Below the pieces are notes generated by a model, which ran no database searches, had not been told where the DNA came from, and worked only from the letters and a program-made list of their open reading frames with translations. Both the position numbers and the translations under genes were made by a program. Of a stretch of DNA of 64,000 bases, positions 42,629-51,577 are shown in pieces (within the stretch, counting starts at the first letter, position 1; every line of letters begins with the position of its first letter). The DNA comes from Methylobacterium sp. PvR107 (lineage in GTDB: Bacteria > Pseudomonadota > Alphaproteobacteria > Rhizobiales > Beijerinckiaceae), in assembly GCF_017833295.1 (NCBI RefSeq), contig NZ_JAFIBW010000001.1, positions 2,556,001 through 2,620,000 of the forward strand, written 5' to 3'.

Positions 42629-43513
42629 ATGAGCGGCGTGGTGGAACAGGAATCTCACTTTCTCACGGACCTCGGGCGCCGCGTTCGGCACGCGCGCACC
42701 GTGCGCGGGCTGTCGCGCAAGGTCCTGTCGCAGACTTCGGGCCTCTCCGAGCGCTACATCGCGCAGCTGGAAGGCGGCCAGGGCAATGTCTCGATCATCC
42801 TGCTGCGGCGGGTGGCGAACGCCATGGGCGTGCGCCTGGATGACCTGATCACCGGCAACGACGCCCTGCCCGACTGGCCTCTGGTGCGCGACCTTCTCAG
42901 CCAGGCCAGCCCGGCCCAGATCGCCGCCGCCAAGGAGGCGCTCTCCGGCGGCAACCGGCCGGAGGCGAGCAATCGCCCGCGGGTGGCGCTGATCGGCCTG
43001 CGCGGCGCCGGCAAGTCGACCCTCGGCAAGCTCGCGGCAGAGCGCCTGGGCTGGACCTTCGTGGAGCTGAACGCCGAGATCGAGCGCGAGAACGCCCTGT
43101 CGGTGCAGGAGATCTTCGCGATCTACGGCCAGGAGGGTTACCGACGCCTGGAGCAGGCGGCTCTGCGCCGGCTGACCGAGCATCCCGGACCGCTGATCCT
43201 GGCGACCAGCGGCGGGATCGTCGCCGAGCCGCTGACCTACGATCTGCTGCTCCAGGCCTTCTACACGATCTGGCTGCGCGCCCGGCCCGAGGAGCACATG
43301 AGCCGTGTCCGCGAGCAGGGCCATCTCGCCACGACGGGTGATCATGCCTCGGCGATGCAGGAACTGCGCGCCGTGCTGGCGAGCCGGGAACCGCTCTACG
43401 CGCGGGCGCCGGCCACCGTCGACACCTCCGATATTCCGGTTCAGACGATGCTGGACCGGCTGACGGCGGCGATCGAGGCCCGGTTCAAGCACCCGGTGCC
43501 GACAGCGGACTGA
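42629..43513 (+). CDS. XRE regulator with shikimate-kinase-like domain (BoxR/BzdR type)
   Basis: A 294-residue regulator that fuses an N-terminal XRE helix-turn-helix (LGRRVRHARTVRGLSRKVL, SERYIAQLEGGQGNVSIILL) to a shikimate-kinase-like domain (VALIGLRGAGKSTLGKLAAERL, FVELNAEIERENALSVQEIFAIYGQEGYRRLE, LATSGGIVAE). BzdR and BoxR bind benzoyl-CoA through this domain and repress aromatic degradation. No benzoate genes are in the window, so the ligand here is uncertain. It stands 204 bases upstream of cysE on the same strand. Confidence 0.9.
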   Translation: MSGVVEQESHFLTDLGRRVRHARTVRGLSRKVLSQTSGLSERYIAQLEGGQGNVSIILLRRVANAMGVRLDDLITGNDALPDWPLVRDLLSQASPAQIAAAKEALSGGNRPEASNRPRVALIGLRGAGKSTLGKLAAERLGWTFVELNAEIERENALSVQEIFAIYGQEGYRRLEQAALRRLTEHPGPLILATSGGIVAEPLTYDLLLQAFYTIWLRARPEEHMSRVREQGHLATTGDHASAMQELRAVLASREPLYARAPATVDTSDIPVQTMLDRLTAAIEARFKHPVPTAD

Positions 43514-43717
43514 TCCGCTGCCGGCCGGCCCGGTGACAGCCATGCCGTCAACGCAGCCCTTCCGGCGCGTCGGCCCTTGATCACCGCGGCGCAACACACC
43601 ACGCTAGAGCCGGACCATCGGCCCTGCGGAGCGGGGTCCACCACCCCGCTCTGACCCGGCGCAGTACGGCAGGGCGGCGGCGAGCAAGCCTGGAGTCTCG
43701 GACATGAGCATCCGATC

Positions 43718-44584
43718 ATGAGCGCCAGTCCTGCCCTCAACCGCGAGCCCCACGATCCCGCAGGCCATGACCTCGCGGTCTTGGACCCGGTCTGGTCGCG
43801 GCTTCGCGCCGAGGCCGAGGACGTTTTGCGCAGCGAGCCGCAGCTCGCGTCCTTCATCGTCGCCACGATCCTGAATCACGCCACCCTGGAAGCGGCGGTG
43901 TCCCACCGGGTCGCCGCCCGCCTCGGCCATCCGTCCCTGCCGGCCGACCTCGTCGCGCACGCGTTCCACGAGGCGATCACCGCGGATCCGAGTATCGGGC
44001 AGGCGTTCCGCGCCGATATCGGCGCGGTGATCGACCGCGATCCGGCGACGCTCAGGGCCCTCGAACCGGTGCTCTACTTCAAGGGCTTCCATGCCCTCCA
44101 GGCCTACCGCCTCGCCCATCACGTCTGGAATCGGGGCCGGCGCGACCTCGCCCTCTACCTCCAGAGCCGGGTCTCGGAGGTGTTCCAGTGCGACATCCAC
44201 CCGGCAGCGCGGATCGGACGAGGCGTCTTCCTCGATCATGCCACCGGCCTCGTGGTCGGCTCGACCGCGGTGATCGAGGATGACGTGTCGATCCTCCACG
44301 CCGTGACGCTGGGCGGCACCGGCAAGCAGCGCGGCGACCGCCACCCGAAGATCCGCCGCGGCGTGATGATCGGGGCCGGCGCCAAGATCCTCGGCAACAT
44401 CGAGGTCGGGGCCTGCGCCCGGGTGGCGGCCGGCTCGGTTGTGCTGCGCCCTGTGCCGCCCAACACCACGGTGGTCGGCGTGCCGGCCCGGGTGGTCGGC
44501 ACCGCGGGTTGCGACGATCCGGCCCGGGCGATGGATCAGCTGGTCGCCCTCGATCAGTTCATCCACCTGGGCGACGGCATCTGA
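43718..44584 (+). CDS. cysE: Serine O-acetyltransferase
   Basis: A 288-residue enzyme that acetylates L-serine with acetyl-CoA, the first step of cysteine synthesis. The N-terminal helical domain (DPVWSRLRAEAEDVLRSEP, VSHRVAARLGHPSL) is followed by left-handed beta-helix hexapeptides (CDIHPAARIGRGVFLDHATG, LVVGSTAVIEDDVSILHAVT, GGTGKQRGDRHPKIRRGVMI). The HP and DH pairs hold the catalytic residues. The C-terminus (FIHLGDGI) ends in Ile, as expected for binding cysteine synthase or feedback control. DUF3126 follows. Confidence 0.95.
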   Translation: MSASPALNREPHDPAGHDLAVLDPVWSRLRAEAEDVLRSEPQLASFIVATILNHATLEAAVSHRVAARLGHPSLPADLVAHAFHEAITADPSIGQAFRADIGAVIDRDPATLRALEPVLYFKGFHALQAYRLAHHVWNRGRRDLALYLQSRVSEVFQCDIHPAARIGRGVFLDHATGLVVGSTAVIEDDVSILHAVTLGGTGKQRGDRHPKIRRGVMIGAGAKILGNIEVGACARVAAGSVVLRPVPPNTTVVGVPARVVGTAGCDDPARAMDQLVALDQFIHLGDGI

Positions 44585-44686
44585 GGCGGCCGCGCGGCGC
44601 GAATGGCAGCGCTTGCCGCTCCGTCGCAGGCGTGGCAAGCCCACCGCCCATCAGCGGCGCCAGCGCCGCCAGGGAGATCAGACAGC

Positions 44687-44902
44687 GTGACCAAAGCCGA
44701 AACCGCGAAGCTCCAGGACTACCTGCGCCGCAAGTTCGCGAACAACAACATCCGCCTGACGGCGATGAAGACCGGCGATTCCGCCGAGGTGTTCATCGGC
44801 GAGGAGTCGATCGGCGTGATCGCCGACGACAAGGAGGACGGCGACGATTCCTTCGTGTTCCGGATGGCGATCCTCGACATCGACCTTGAGGAAGACGCCT
44901 AA
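44687..44902 (+). CDS. DUF3126 family protein
   Basis: A 71-residue protein: TKAETAKLQDYLRRKFANNN, IRLTAMKTGDSAEVFIGEE, SIGVIADDKEDGDDSFVF. It is a conserved alphaproteobacterial family commonly encoded directly after cysE, suggesting a link with cysteine metabolism. Start is GTG 44687 after an AGGGAGA site. Function unknown. Confidence 0.85.
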   Translation: MTKAETAKLQDYLRRKFANNNIRLTAMKTGDSAEVFIGEESIGVIADDKEDGDDSFVFRMAILDIDLEEDA

Positions 44903-44942
44903 GGCACGAGGCCCGGCCGTCTGAGCCGCTGAAGCGTCCGCC

Positions 44943-45084
44943 CCCGTCATCCCGGGTCCGCGTAGCGGCACCCGGGATCTAGAACCGCCGTCAGGGCAAG
45001 ACCTCGGCGTGCCAGCGTGTTGGGATTGCCCCGTCCGGCGTGCGCCTTGGAGTCCGGGCTCGCCTGCGGCGCACCGGAATGACG
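44943..45084. repeat. Dispersed intergenic repeat, CGTCAT...ATGACG type
   Basis: A roughly 140-base element. The left part folds as ATCCCGGGT-N12-ACCCGGGAT. The right part ends GCGGCGCACCGGAATGACG, complementary to the left end CCGTCATCCCGG. It is the fullest copy of the family also at 11.0, 22.05 and 56.5 kb. It fills part of the 390-base gap 44903-45292; no gene is seen in the rest. Confidence 0.65.
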
Positions 45085-45292
45085 GCGCGGCCGATCGGTC
45101 AGCCGGCGAGATTTCCAGCGGCAGTACAGTCCAGGATATCGCGCCTCGTCCGGGAAAGACCTGCCCTGACGCGTAGGGCCCGGGTTCCACCCATCGGTGC
45201 CTGTGTACGGGTTAACGCTAACGCGTGGTCGTGCTTAACAACCGGTAAATGGCGGGTCTAAGCTGCGCGCAACCTGTATAGGAGCGCGAATA

Positions 45293-45622
45293 ATGGTCGT
45301 CACGCCTGCCGCCCTCGAATCGATCCGGACGCTGTGCATCGGCCTGGCGCTCTCGGGTCTGATCGCCAGCGCCTTCGAGCTATTCGCCGCGCGGCGGGCG
45401 AGCTTCAGCCTGCTGGAGCGCGGCGGCCTGCCCGCCGTGGCGGCCCTGCCGATGCTGGCCTTCTCGGCCCCCTTCATCATCCTGCGCAACACCGTGCGCG
45501 GCCGGCGGATCGAGGGACGGCCGATGCCATTCGTCATGCTGGCCACGGTCATCGCGTGCGGCTGGGGCCTGCTCTCGGGGCGCGTCGCCCTCGATCTCGC
45601 GGCGATGCTGGTCGGCGCCTGA
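45293..45622 (+). CDS. Conserved small membrane protein (possibly DUF6949)
   Basis: A 109-residue protein with three hydrophobic helices (TLCIGLALSGLIASAFELFA, VAALPMLAFSAPFIILRN and FVMLATVIACGWGLLSG). A GGAGCG site precedes ATG 45293. The layout matches a small conserved alphaproteobacterial membrane family that I tentatively call DUF6949. Function unknown. It is convergent with the first cysteine peptidase, with 12 bases between stops. Confidence 0.7.
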   Translation: MVVTPAALESIRTLCIGLALSGLIASAFELFAARRASFSLLERGGLPAVAALPMLAFSAPFIILRNTVRGRRIEGRPMPFVMLATVIACGWGLLSGRVALDLAAMLVGA

Positions 45623-45634
45623 ACGTCGCCCCGG

Positions 45635-46384
45635 TCAGGGCTCGGCGGTCGCAACCTGTGCGGCACCGTCCTTGCCCTCCAGGGAGACCCAGGCCGGCCC
45701 ATCCTGTCCGGCCCGCTTGATGAAGCTGTAGCCGGTGCGCCGCCAGGAGCGGATCGCGTCGGTCTTGTTGTCGAGGATGAAGTCGCCGCGATCGGTGCGA
45801 ATCGTGAGCACCGCGTGACCCTCGTTGGTCTCGTCGATCACCACGGTCATCAGCAGGGCGCGCCGTGGCAGGCCGCGCTCCACCAGCATGCGCCGCTTCA
45901 GAAGCTGGTAATCCTCACAGTCCCCGAACCCGTCATCCGGGAAATCCCAGCGATCGACGATGCCCCAATGCGCCTGATCGGTGATCGGCCGGATGCGCGC
46001 ATTCACCCGCCGATTGACGCTCTGCAGCGTTCGCCACACCGCCACGGTAAGGGGAACCGCAGACGGCTCGGCGGTGTCGATCGTGCATTCCTGAGGCAGG
46101 CGGGCGCAGAAATCGGTCCAGCCCGCAATGGCACGCACCGGTCCGGTCGACTCGGCGACCGCGACGTCGTCCGGCAGGACGAGGCGCGCATGGGCGTGGG
46201 TCGTGGCGCCGCCCATCGTGAGGATCGTGCCGACCAGAGCGAAGCTCGCGACCTGGCGCGCCCGGCGCACAGGATCGGTCCAGCCGCGCCACCGCAGCTC
46301 GCCGAACGTCTGACACGAGAGTCCGCCATCCGCGTGCCGCATGGTCCAAGCCCCCGCCGCCCGATGATGACGGAAAGGTGACAC
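45635..46384 (-). CDS. Transglutaminase-like cysteine peptidase (BTLCP), copy 1
   Basis: A 249-residue protein of the bacterial transglutaminase-like cysteine peptidase family (DUF920/LapG-type fold). The catalytic triad is visible: Cys in DGFGDCEDYQLLKRRML, His in NEGHAVLTIRTD and Asp in FILDNKTDAIRSW. An internal hydrophobic stretch (VASFALVGTILTMGGATTHAHA) suggests export. LapG relatives cleave surface adhesins under c-di-GMP control, but no LapD or adhesin gene is nearby. ATG 46342 (MRHADGG) is an alternative start. A paralog lies 550 bases away. Confidence 0.88.
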   Translation of the reverse strand: MSPFRHHRAAGAWTMRHADGGLSCQTFGELRWRGWTDPVRRARQVASFALVGTILTMGGATTHAHARLVLPDDVAVAESTGPVRAIAGWTDFCARLPQECTIDTAEPSAVPLTVAVWRTLQSVNRRVNARIRPITDQAHWGIVDRWDFPDDGFGDCEDYQLLKRRMLVERGLPRRALLMTVVIDETNEGHAVLTIRTDRGDFILDNKTDAIRSWRRTGYSFIKRAGQDGPAWVSLEGKDGAAQVATAEP

Positions 46385-46663
46385 GCTCTCATGCAGCGCA
46401 CAATGGTCAGAGCCGAAGGCAACAACGCGCGGGGGGCCGGATCGGTTCCATTTTAAGCGCGTGTTGCATCCGCAGACCCGAAACCGAGCTCATGCGACTT
46501 GCGCATGGCCGGTCTGCGTGACGACCGCAGGCCTTGATTCGCGTCAGCTTTGCCGGCTTTTCAGAGCCGCTCGCGCGCAGGTCTCGCACTGCGCCCGAAC
46601 AGATCGCAAAAAGGCGGCCAGTCCGGTGTTGGACCGAGCCGAACCGCAGGCAAGGATATAGAG

Positions 46664-46921
46664 ATGCAGCCCGCCATCCAGCAGGTGATCAGAGCGCTCG
46701 CCGAGGATGGTCGGGCCGGCGCGATCGATATCGCGGAACACGCGGTCGATTCGTATCTGGCCGGCGCAACGAGCGAGGGCGATCGCGTGCTGTCGCGGGA
46801 CATCCTGGTCCGGGACCTTGCGAACCTTCGGGGCGTCGCCCCCCACCTCGCGGCCTTCATCGGCAAGGTCGAGTCCTACGTGGCGAGCCTCGCGCGGCTG
46901 CCGCTGAGCCGGGCGGCGTGA
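46664..46921 (+). CDS. Small helical hypothetical protein
   Basis: An 85-residue, mostly helical, acidic protein starting MQPAIQQVIRALAEDGRAG and ending YVASLARLPLSRAA, with no membrane segment. ATG 46664 follows GCAAGGATATAG, a usable ribosome-binding site. It stands alone between two paralogous cysteine peptidase genes, with 6 bases between its stop and that of the second. I do not recognise a family. Confidence 0.55.
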   Translation: MQPAIQQVIRALAEDGRAGAIDIAEHAVDSYLAGATSEGDRVLSRDILVRDLANLRGVAPHLAAFIGKVESYVASLARLPLSRAA

Positions 46922-46927
46922 AGCCCC

Positions 46928-47560
46928 TCAGCGATTGGCGGTCGTGACGGGCGAGGTGACGCCGCCGAGCGACACCCAGGCGACGGCATCCTGGCTCTCG
47001 CGCTTGATGAACACGTAGCCGGTCCGGTGCCAGGGCAGGATCGCGTTGGTCTTGTTGTCGAGCACGAGGTCGCCCCGGTCGGTGACCAGCGTCAGCACCG
47101 CGTGGCCCTCGCCCTTCTCGTCGATCACCACGGTCATGCGCATCGCCCGACGCGGCAGACCCGCCTCGGCCAGCAGGTGGCGCTTCAGCAGCTGGAAGTC
47201 CTCGCAATCGCCGATGCCGTCCTCGGCCAGGTCCCAGCGGTCGGCCACGTGCAGGTGGTCCTGGTCGGTCATCGGCTCGACCGCCTTGTTCACCCGACGG
47301 TTCACCGACACGATCGTCGCCCAGGTCGCTGGCGTCAGGCCGATCCGGGCCGGCTCGGTCCGGTCCACCGCGCATTCGGCCGCGTAAGACTGGCAGAACG
47401 TCACCCACGCGGCGATCGGACGGGCATCGCCCTGCACACGGGCACCCGCCTCCGCCGGAAGGCTCGCCAGCGTCTGCGCCGACGCTGGGAGCGCCAGGCC
47501 GAGCAGCACCGCCGCACCGGCCAGCATCGCCCGAACCGTCCTGAGAAGCCCCGCGCCCAT
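46928..47560 (-). CDS. Transglutaminase-like cysteine peptidase (BTLCP), copy 2
   Basis: A 210-residue paralog of the gene at 45.6-46.4 kb. It has a clean signal peptide (LLRTVRAMLAGAAVLLGLA...ASAQ) and the same triad: DGIGDCEDFQLLKRHLL, EGHAVLTLVTD and LVLDNKTNAILPW. The two proteins are collinear through YVFIKRESQD / YSFIKRAGQD and AWVSL. ATG 47560 gives the signal peptide; an upstream open frame to 47668 is not conserved. Role as for copy 1. Confidence 0.9.
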   Translation of the reverse strand: MGAGLLRTVRAMLAGAAVLLGLALPASAQTLASLPAEAGARVQGDARPIAAWVTFCQSYAAECAVDRTEPARIGLTPATWATIVSVNRRVNKAVEPMTDQDHLHVADRWDLAEDGIGDCEDFQLLKRHLLAEAGLPRRAMRMTVVIDEKGEGHAVLTLVTDRGDLVLDNKTNAILPWHRTGYVFIKRESQDAVAWVSLGGVTSPVTTANR

Positions 47561-47881
47561 CGCACCCGTCCCCGTTGTTGAGGCCAGGATTGCGCCGCAG
47601 AGCCTCCGGGGCGCTGAAGCCGATGCGCGCAATTTTATCGATCCGCTGGCGGGGGTCGGGTGACGCACGACAGCGTCGACGGGTCGCTTGATCAGCCCGG
47701 CGAATCCGTGGCTTCGGCTTCGGAAACCGGCAACCTTGAGCGTTCGTCACCGGCGCACGGAACGCCTTGGGGACGCCGCCATCGACCGCGCGAGCGGCGC
47801 GAAGCAAATCAAGGGCGCCCCATCAGCCGGTGTCGCGCTAGCCTGGATTCCTTCGCGCCCCGCGCGATGAAGCCGCAACGG

Positions 47882-49615
47882 TCACCCCGCGGTCTGGTCG
47901 AGCTTCCGCTCCGCCTCGGATTTCAGCTCGGGGAAATCCGCCTGGCTGTAGGCCTTGCCCCGGTGTGGATCGTCGGTGACACCCTCGTGCTCCAGACGAC
48001 GCAGCTGCACGCGACGGATCTTGCCCGAGATGGTCTTGGGCAGGTCGGTGACGAATTCCAGTCCGCGCAGGCGCTTGAAGGTCGCGAGCCGGGCATTGGT
48101 GAAGCGAAAGATGTCGAGCGCCGTCTCCGGCGAGGCCGATGCGCCCGCCACGAGGGACACGTAGGCCTTCGGGATCGTGTGGCGCATCGGGTCGGGTATC
48201 GGCACGACGGCGGCCTCGGCCACGGCCGGATGCTCGATCAGCACACTCTCCAGCTCGAACGGGCTGATGCGGTAGCCCGAGGACTTGAACACGTCGTCGG
48301 CCCGGCCCACGAAGGTGTAGCAGCCCTGGTCGTCCACGAAGGCGACATCGCCGGTGTGATAGAGGGCGTCATCGGCACCCGACAGGTTACCCTGGCCGTC
48401 GTCGTAGCCCTGCATCAGGCCGGCGGGCCGGTGCGCCCCGAGTTCGAGGCAGACCTCGCCCTCGGAGGCCGGCTGGCCGTCGAGGTCGAGGACATGGACC
48501 CGGTAGCCCGGCAGGGGCCGGCCGAGGGCCCCGGGCACGACCGGTTGGCCCGGCGTGTTGGCCATCAGCGCCGTGGTCTCGGTTTGGCCGTAGCCGTCGC
48601 GGATCGTGAGGCCCCAGGCGCTCTTCACCCGCTCGATCACCTCCGGGTTGAGGGGCTCGCCCGCCGCGCAGACCTCGCGCAGGGCGAGGGTCCGGCCGGT
48701 CAGGTCCTCTTGAATGATCATGCGCCAGACGGTCGGCGGCGCACAGAGCGTGGTGGCGCCGGTCCGCTCCAGTTGCGTCAGCAGCGCGGCGGCGTTGAAG
48801 GGCGCCTGGTTGATCACCAAGATCGTCGCCCCGGCGTTCCACGGCGCGAAGAACGACGACCAGGCGTGCTTGGCCCAGCCCGGCGAGGAGACGTTGCAAT
48901 GCACGTCCCCGGGCTGGAGCCCGAGCCAGTACATGGTCGAGAGCGCCCCCACCGGATAGGAGCGGTGGCTGTGACGCACCAGCTTCGGCTTCGCCGTGGT
49001 GCCGGAGGTGAAGTAGAGGAGCATCGGGTCGTCGGCCCCCGTCGGAGCGTCCGCCGCGAAGCTGTCCGACGCCCTGAGCGCGTCGTCATAGGCGGCCCAG
49101 CCCTCCGTCGCGGCCCCGGTGACGAGGCGGATGGCGCCGCCGGTATCGAGGCCCGCGAACCGCGCGATCTGCTCCGGGCCGGCCACGATCGCCCGCGGGC
49201 GCCCGCGGGCGAGGCGGTCGGCGAGCTCGTCGGCGGTCAGCAGCGTGGTCGCCGGGATCACCACGGCGCCGAGCTTCATCGCCGCCAGCATGGTCTCCCA
49301 CAGGGCCGGGACGTTGCCGAGCAGCAGGAGCAGGTGGTCGCCGCGCTTCAGGCCGAGCTGCCGCAGGTGGTTGGCGACGCGGTTGGAGCGCGCGGCGAGC
49401 TCGCCGAAGGTGAAGCTCTGCTCGGCGCCGCTGCTCACCTCGACGATGCGGAGCGCGTCGCGGTCGCGGCTCTCGGGACCGGCGAGGACCGCGTCGAACC
49501 AGTCGAGCGCCCAGTTGAACGGCACCGGATCCGGCCACGCGAAGGCCGCGACGGCGGCGGCGTAATCGGTGCGATGGGCCAGCAGACAGTCGCGGGCCTC
49601 CCGGAAGCTCGGCAT
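47882..49615 (-). CDS. Acyl-CoA synthetase (AMP-binding, medium-chain type)
   Basis: A 577-residue adenylate-forming enzyme that activates a carboxylic acid to its CoA thioester. Motifs: P-loop LLYFTSGTTAKPKLVRHSH, GYGQTETTALMANTPG, YHTGDVAFVDDQGCYTFVGR, DDVFKSSGYRISPFELE and the C-terminal catalytic Lys in PKTISGKIRRVQLRR. It is the last gene of the valine/isobutyrate cluster. A short branched acid such as isobutyrate is therefore plausible, though not provable here. ATG 49615 follows a GAGGGGG site. Confidence 0.9.
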   Translation of the reverse strand: MPSFREARDCLLAHRTDYAAAVAAFAWPDPVPFNWALDWFDAVLAGPESRDRDALRIVEVSSGAEQSFTFGELAARSNRVANHLRQLGLKRGDHLLLLLGNVPALWETMLAAMKLGAVVIPATTLLTADELADRLARGRPRAIVAGPEQIARFAGLDTGGAIRLVTGAATEGWAAYDDALRASDSFAADAPTGADDPMLLYFTSGTTAKPKLVRHSHRSYPVGALSTMYWLGLQPGDVHCNVSSPGWAKHAWSSFFAPWNAGATILVINQAPFNAAALLTQLERTGATTLCAPPTVWRMIIQEDLTGRTLALREVCAAGEPLNPEVIERVKSAWGLTIRDGYGQTETTALMANTPGQPVVPGALGRPLPGYRVHVLDLDGQPASEGEVCLELGAHRPAGLMQGYDDGQGNLSGADDALYHTGDVAFVDDQGCYTFVGRADDVFKSSGYRISPFELESVLIEHPAVAEAAVVPIPDPMRHTIPKAYVSLVAGASASPETALDIFRFTNARLATFKRLRGLEFVTDLPKTISGKIRRVQLRRLEHEGVTDDPHRGKAYSQADFPELKSEAERKLDQTAG

Positions 49616-49669
49616 GGTCGTTCCCCCTCGTCCTTTGACCGCGTCCTCCCCCAGAGGGACGGGCTCCGC

Positions 49670-50449
49670 TCAGGTGTTCTCGAATCGGGGCGGCCGCTTC
49701 TCCACGAAGGCGGCCATGCCCTCCTTCTGGTCCTTGGTGGCGAACATGGCATGGAACACCCGCCGCTCGAAGCGGATGCCCTCGGTCAGCGTGGTCTCGT
49801 AGGACCGGTTGACCGCCTCCTTGGTCATCATGGCGATCGGCAGCGACATGGACGCGATCGTCTCGGCCGCCTTCAGCGCCTCGTCGAGAAGCTGGTCGGC
49901 CGCGATCACCCGCGAGACGAGGCCCGCGCGCTCCGCCTCGGCGGCGTCCATCATCCGGCCGGTCAGGCACATCTCCATGGCCTTGGCCTTGCCGACGAAG
50001 CGGGTCAGCCGCTGGCTGCCGCCGATCCCCGGCATGACTCCGAGCTTGATCTCGGGCTGGCCGAACTGTGCGGTGTCGGCCGCCAGGATGATGTCGCACA
50101 TCATGGCGAGCTCGCAGCCGCCGCCCAGCGCGTAGCCCGCCACCGCGGCGATGATCGGCTTGCGCACGGCGGTGAACCGGTCCCAGTCGGCGAACCGGTC
50201 GCCGGCGTACATCTGCGCGTAGGTGGCGTGCTGCATCTCCTTGATGTCGGCGCCGGCCGCGAAGGCCCTGGCCGAACCGGTGACGACGATGCAGCCGATT
50301 CCCGGATCGGCATCCGCCTCGGTCGCCGCCCGGATCACCTCCCGGGTGAGCTGCGCGTTGATGGCGTTCAGCGCCTTCGGCCGGTTGAGGGTGATCAGCA
50401 GGACGCGGCCGCGCGTCTCCGTCAGGATCGTCTCGTACGTGTCGCTCAC
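49670..50449 (-). CDS. Enoyl-CoA hydratase
   Basis: A 259-residue crotonase that hydrates 2-enoyl-CoA esters. Seen: [20 protein letters not shown], oxyanion segment [30 protein letters not shown] with the first catalytic Glu, and [19 protein letters not shown] with the second catalytic Glu position. In the valine pathway it would convert methacrylyl-CoA to 3-hydroxyisobutyryl-CoA. Start is GTG 50449, preceded by GGGAGG and overlapping the mmsB stop by a GTGA. Confidence 0.92.
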   Translation of the reverse strand: MSDTYETILTETRGRVLLITLNRPKALNAINAQLTREVIRAATEADADPGIGCIVVTGSARAFAAGADIKEMQHATYAQMYAGDRFADWDRFTAVRKPIIAAVAGYALGGGCELAMMCDIILAADTAQFGQPEIKLGVMPGIGGSQRLTRFVGKAKAMEMCLTGRMMDAAEAERAGLVSRVIAADQLLDEALKAAETIASMSLPIAMMTKEAVNRSYETTLTEGIRFERRVFHAMFATKDQKEGMAAFVEKRPPRFENT

Positions 50450-51339
50450 GACTCGCCTCCCTGACCGCGAAGCATAGTGATGATCGCGGAAAAGTCCTCG
50501 CCGCCGTGGCCGGCGCTTTCGAACAGACCGTAGATCTGCGCGGCCTCCGCGCCGAGTGGCGTCGCGGCCCCGGAGGCCAGGGCGGCGGCTTGGGCGAGCC
50601 GGAGGTCCTTGAGCATCAGCGCGGCGGCGAAACCCGGCTTGTAGCCATTGTTGGCCGGCGAGGTCGGCACGGGGCCCGGCACCGGGCAGTAGGTGGTCAG
50701 CGACCAGCACTGGCCCGAGGAGACCGAGGCCACGTCGTAGAGCGCCTGATGCGACAGCCCGAGCTTCTCGCCGAGCGCGAAGGCCTCGCTGACGCCGATC
50801 ATCGAGATGCCGAGGATCATGTTGTTGCAGATCTTGGCCGCCTGCCCGGCTCCGGCATCGCCGCAATGGAACACGTTCTTGCCCATCGCCTTGAGCAGCG
50901 GCTCCGCCTTCGCGAAGGCGGCTTCGGCGCCGCCGGCCATGAAGGTCAGCGTCCCGGCCTTCGCGCCGCCGGTTCCGCCGGAGACCGGCGCATCCACCGA
51001 CAGGCAGCCCCGCGCTTCGGCGAGGGCGTGGGCCCTGCGTGCGCTCTCGACGTCGACCGTGGAGGAATCGATCAGCAGGGTGCCGGCTGGAAGCGCCTCG
51101 GCGAGTTGCGTCCAGACCTCGACCACGTGCCGCCCGGCGGGCAGCATGGTGACCACGACATCCGCCCCTTCGGCCGCCTCCAGGGCCGAGCCCGCGATCG
51201 CGATTCCCTCGGCGCGCGCCGCCTCCAGCGAGGCCGGCACGAGATCGAAGCCCCGTACGGTATGGCCCGCCTTCACGAGGTTGGCCGCCATGGGCCCGCC
51301 CATGTTGCCGAGACCGATGAACCCGATGGTCTGCGCCAT
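50446..51339 (-). CDS. mmsB: 3-hydroxyisobutyrate dehydrogenase
   Basis: A 297-residue beta-hydroxyacid dehydrogenase oxidising 3-hydroxyisobutyrate to methylmalonate semialdehyde with NAD+. Motifs: [21 protein letters not shown] (coenzyme), [31 protein letters not shown] and [11 protein letters not shown] with the catalytic Lys. The C-terminal QGGES overlaps the next gene's start. ATG 51339. Between it and the preceding hydrolase gene lies a 238-base gap filled largely by a repeat. Confidence 0.95.
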   Translation of the reverse strand: MAQTIGFIGLGNMGGPMAANLVKAGHTVRGFDLVPASLEAARAEGIAIAGSALEAAEGADVVVTMLPAGRHVVEVWTQLAEALPAGTLLIDSSTVDVESARRAHALAEARGCLSVDAPVSGGTGGAKAGTLTFMAGGAEAAFAKAEPLLKAMGKNVFHCGDAGAGQAAKICNNMILGISMIGVSEAFALGEKLGLSHQALYDVASVSSGQCWSLTTYCPVPGPVPTSPANNGYKPGFAAALMLKDLRLAQAAALASGAATPLGAEAAQIYGLFESAGHGGEDFSAIITMLRGQGGES

Positions 51340-51412
51340 TCAACCCTCCCTGTCCTGTGTCTCGCTCCTCCCGCCCCGACGGCCGGCCTGGCCGGTCCAT
51401 TGCGGGCTCGCC

Positions 51413-51532
51413 ATACCCCCTCTCCCGTGCGGGGGAGGGTTGGGGTGCGGGATACGCCTTCTCCGGAAAGACCCGGTCCCTCACCCTGTCCCTCTCCCGC
51501 ACGCGAGAGGGGGGCCAGCGCTCCCATGGAGA
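51413..51532. repeat. GC-rich hairpin repeat inside the valine operon
   Basis: CCCTCTCCCGTGCGGGGGAGGG near the left end and CCCTCTCCCGCACGCGAGAGGG-like sequence near the right end form stable hairpins around a TTCTCCGGAAAG centre. It is built like the repeats at 14.8 and 53.8 kb but does not share their core, so it is probably another family. It lies between the hydroxyisobutyryl-CoA hydrolase and mmsB. Confidence 0.55.
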
Positions 51533-51577
51533 TCCGGAAGTGCCGACGGTCAGGGATCTGGGACGCGGCACCTCACA

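Noticed and set aside
47660..50464. 934-codon plus-strand frame opposite the acyl-CoA synthetase and enoyl-CoA hydratase
   Set aside because: Antisense shadow with Arg/Gly/His-rich composition. Both minus-strand genes have complete catalytic motifs.
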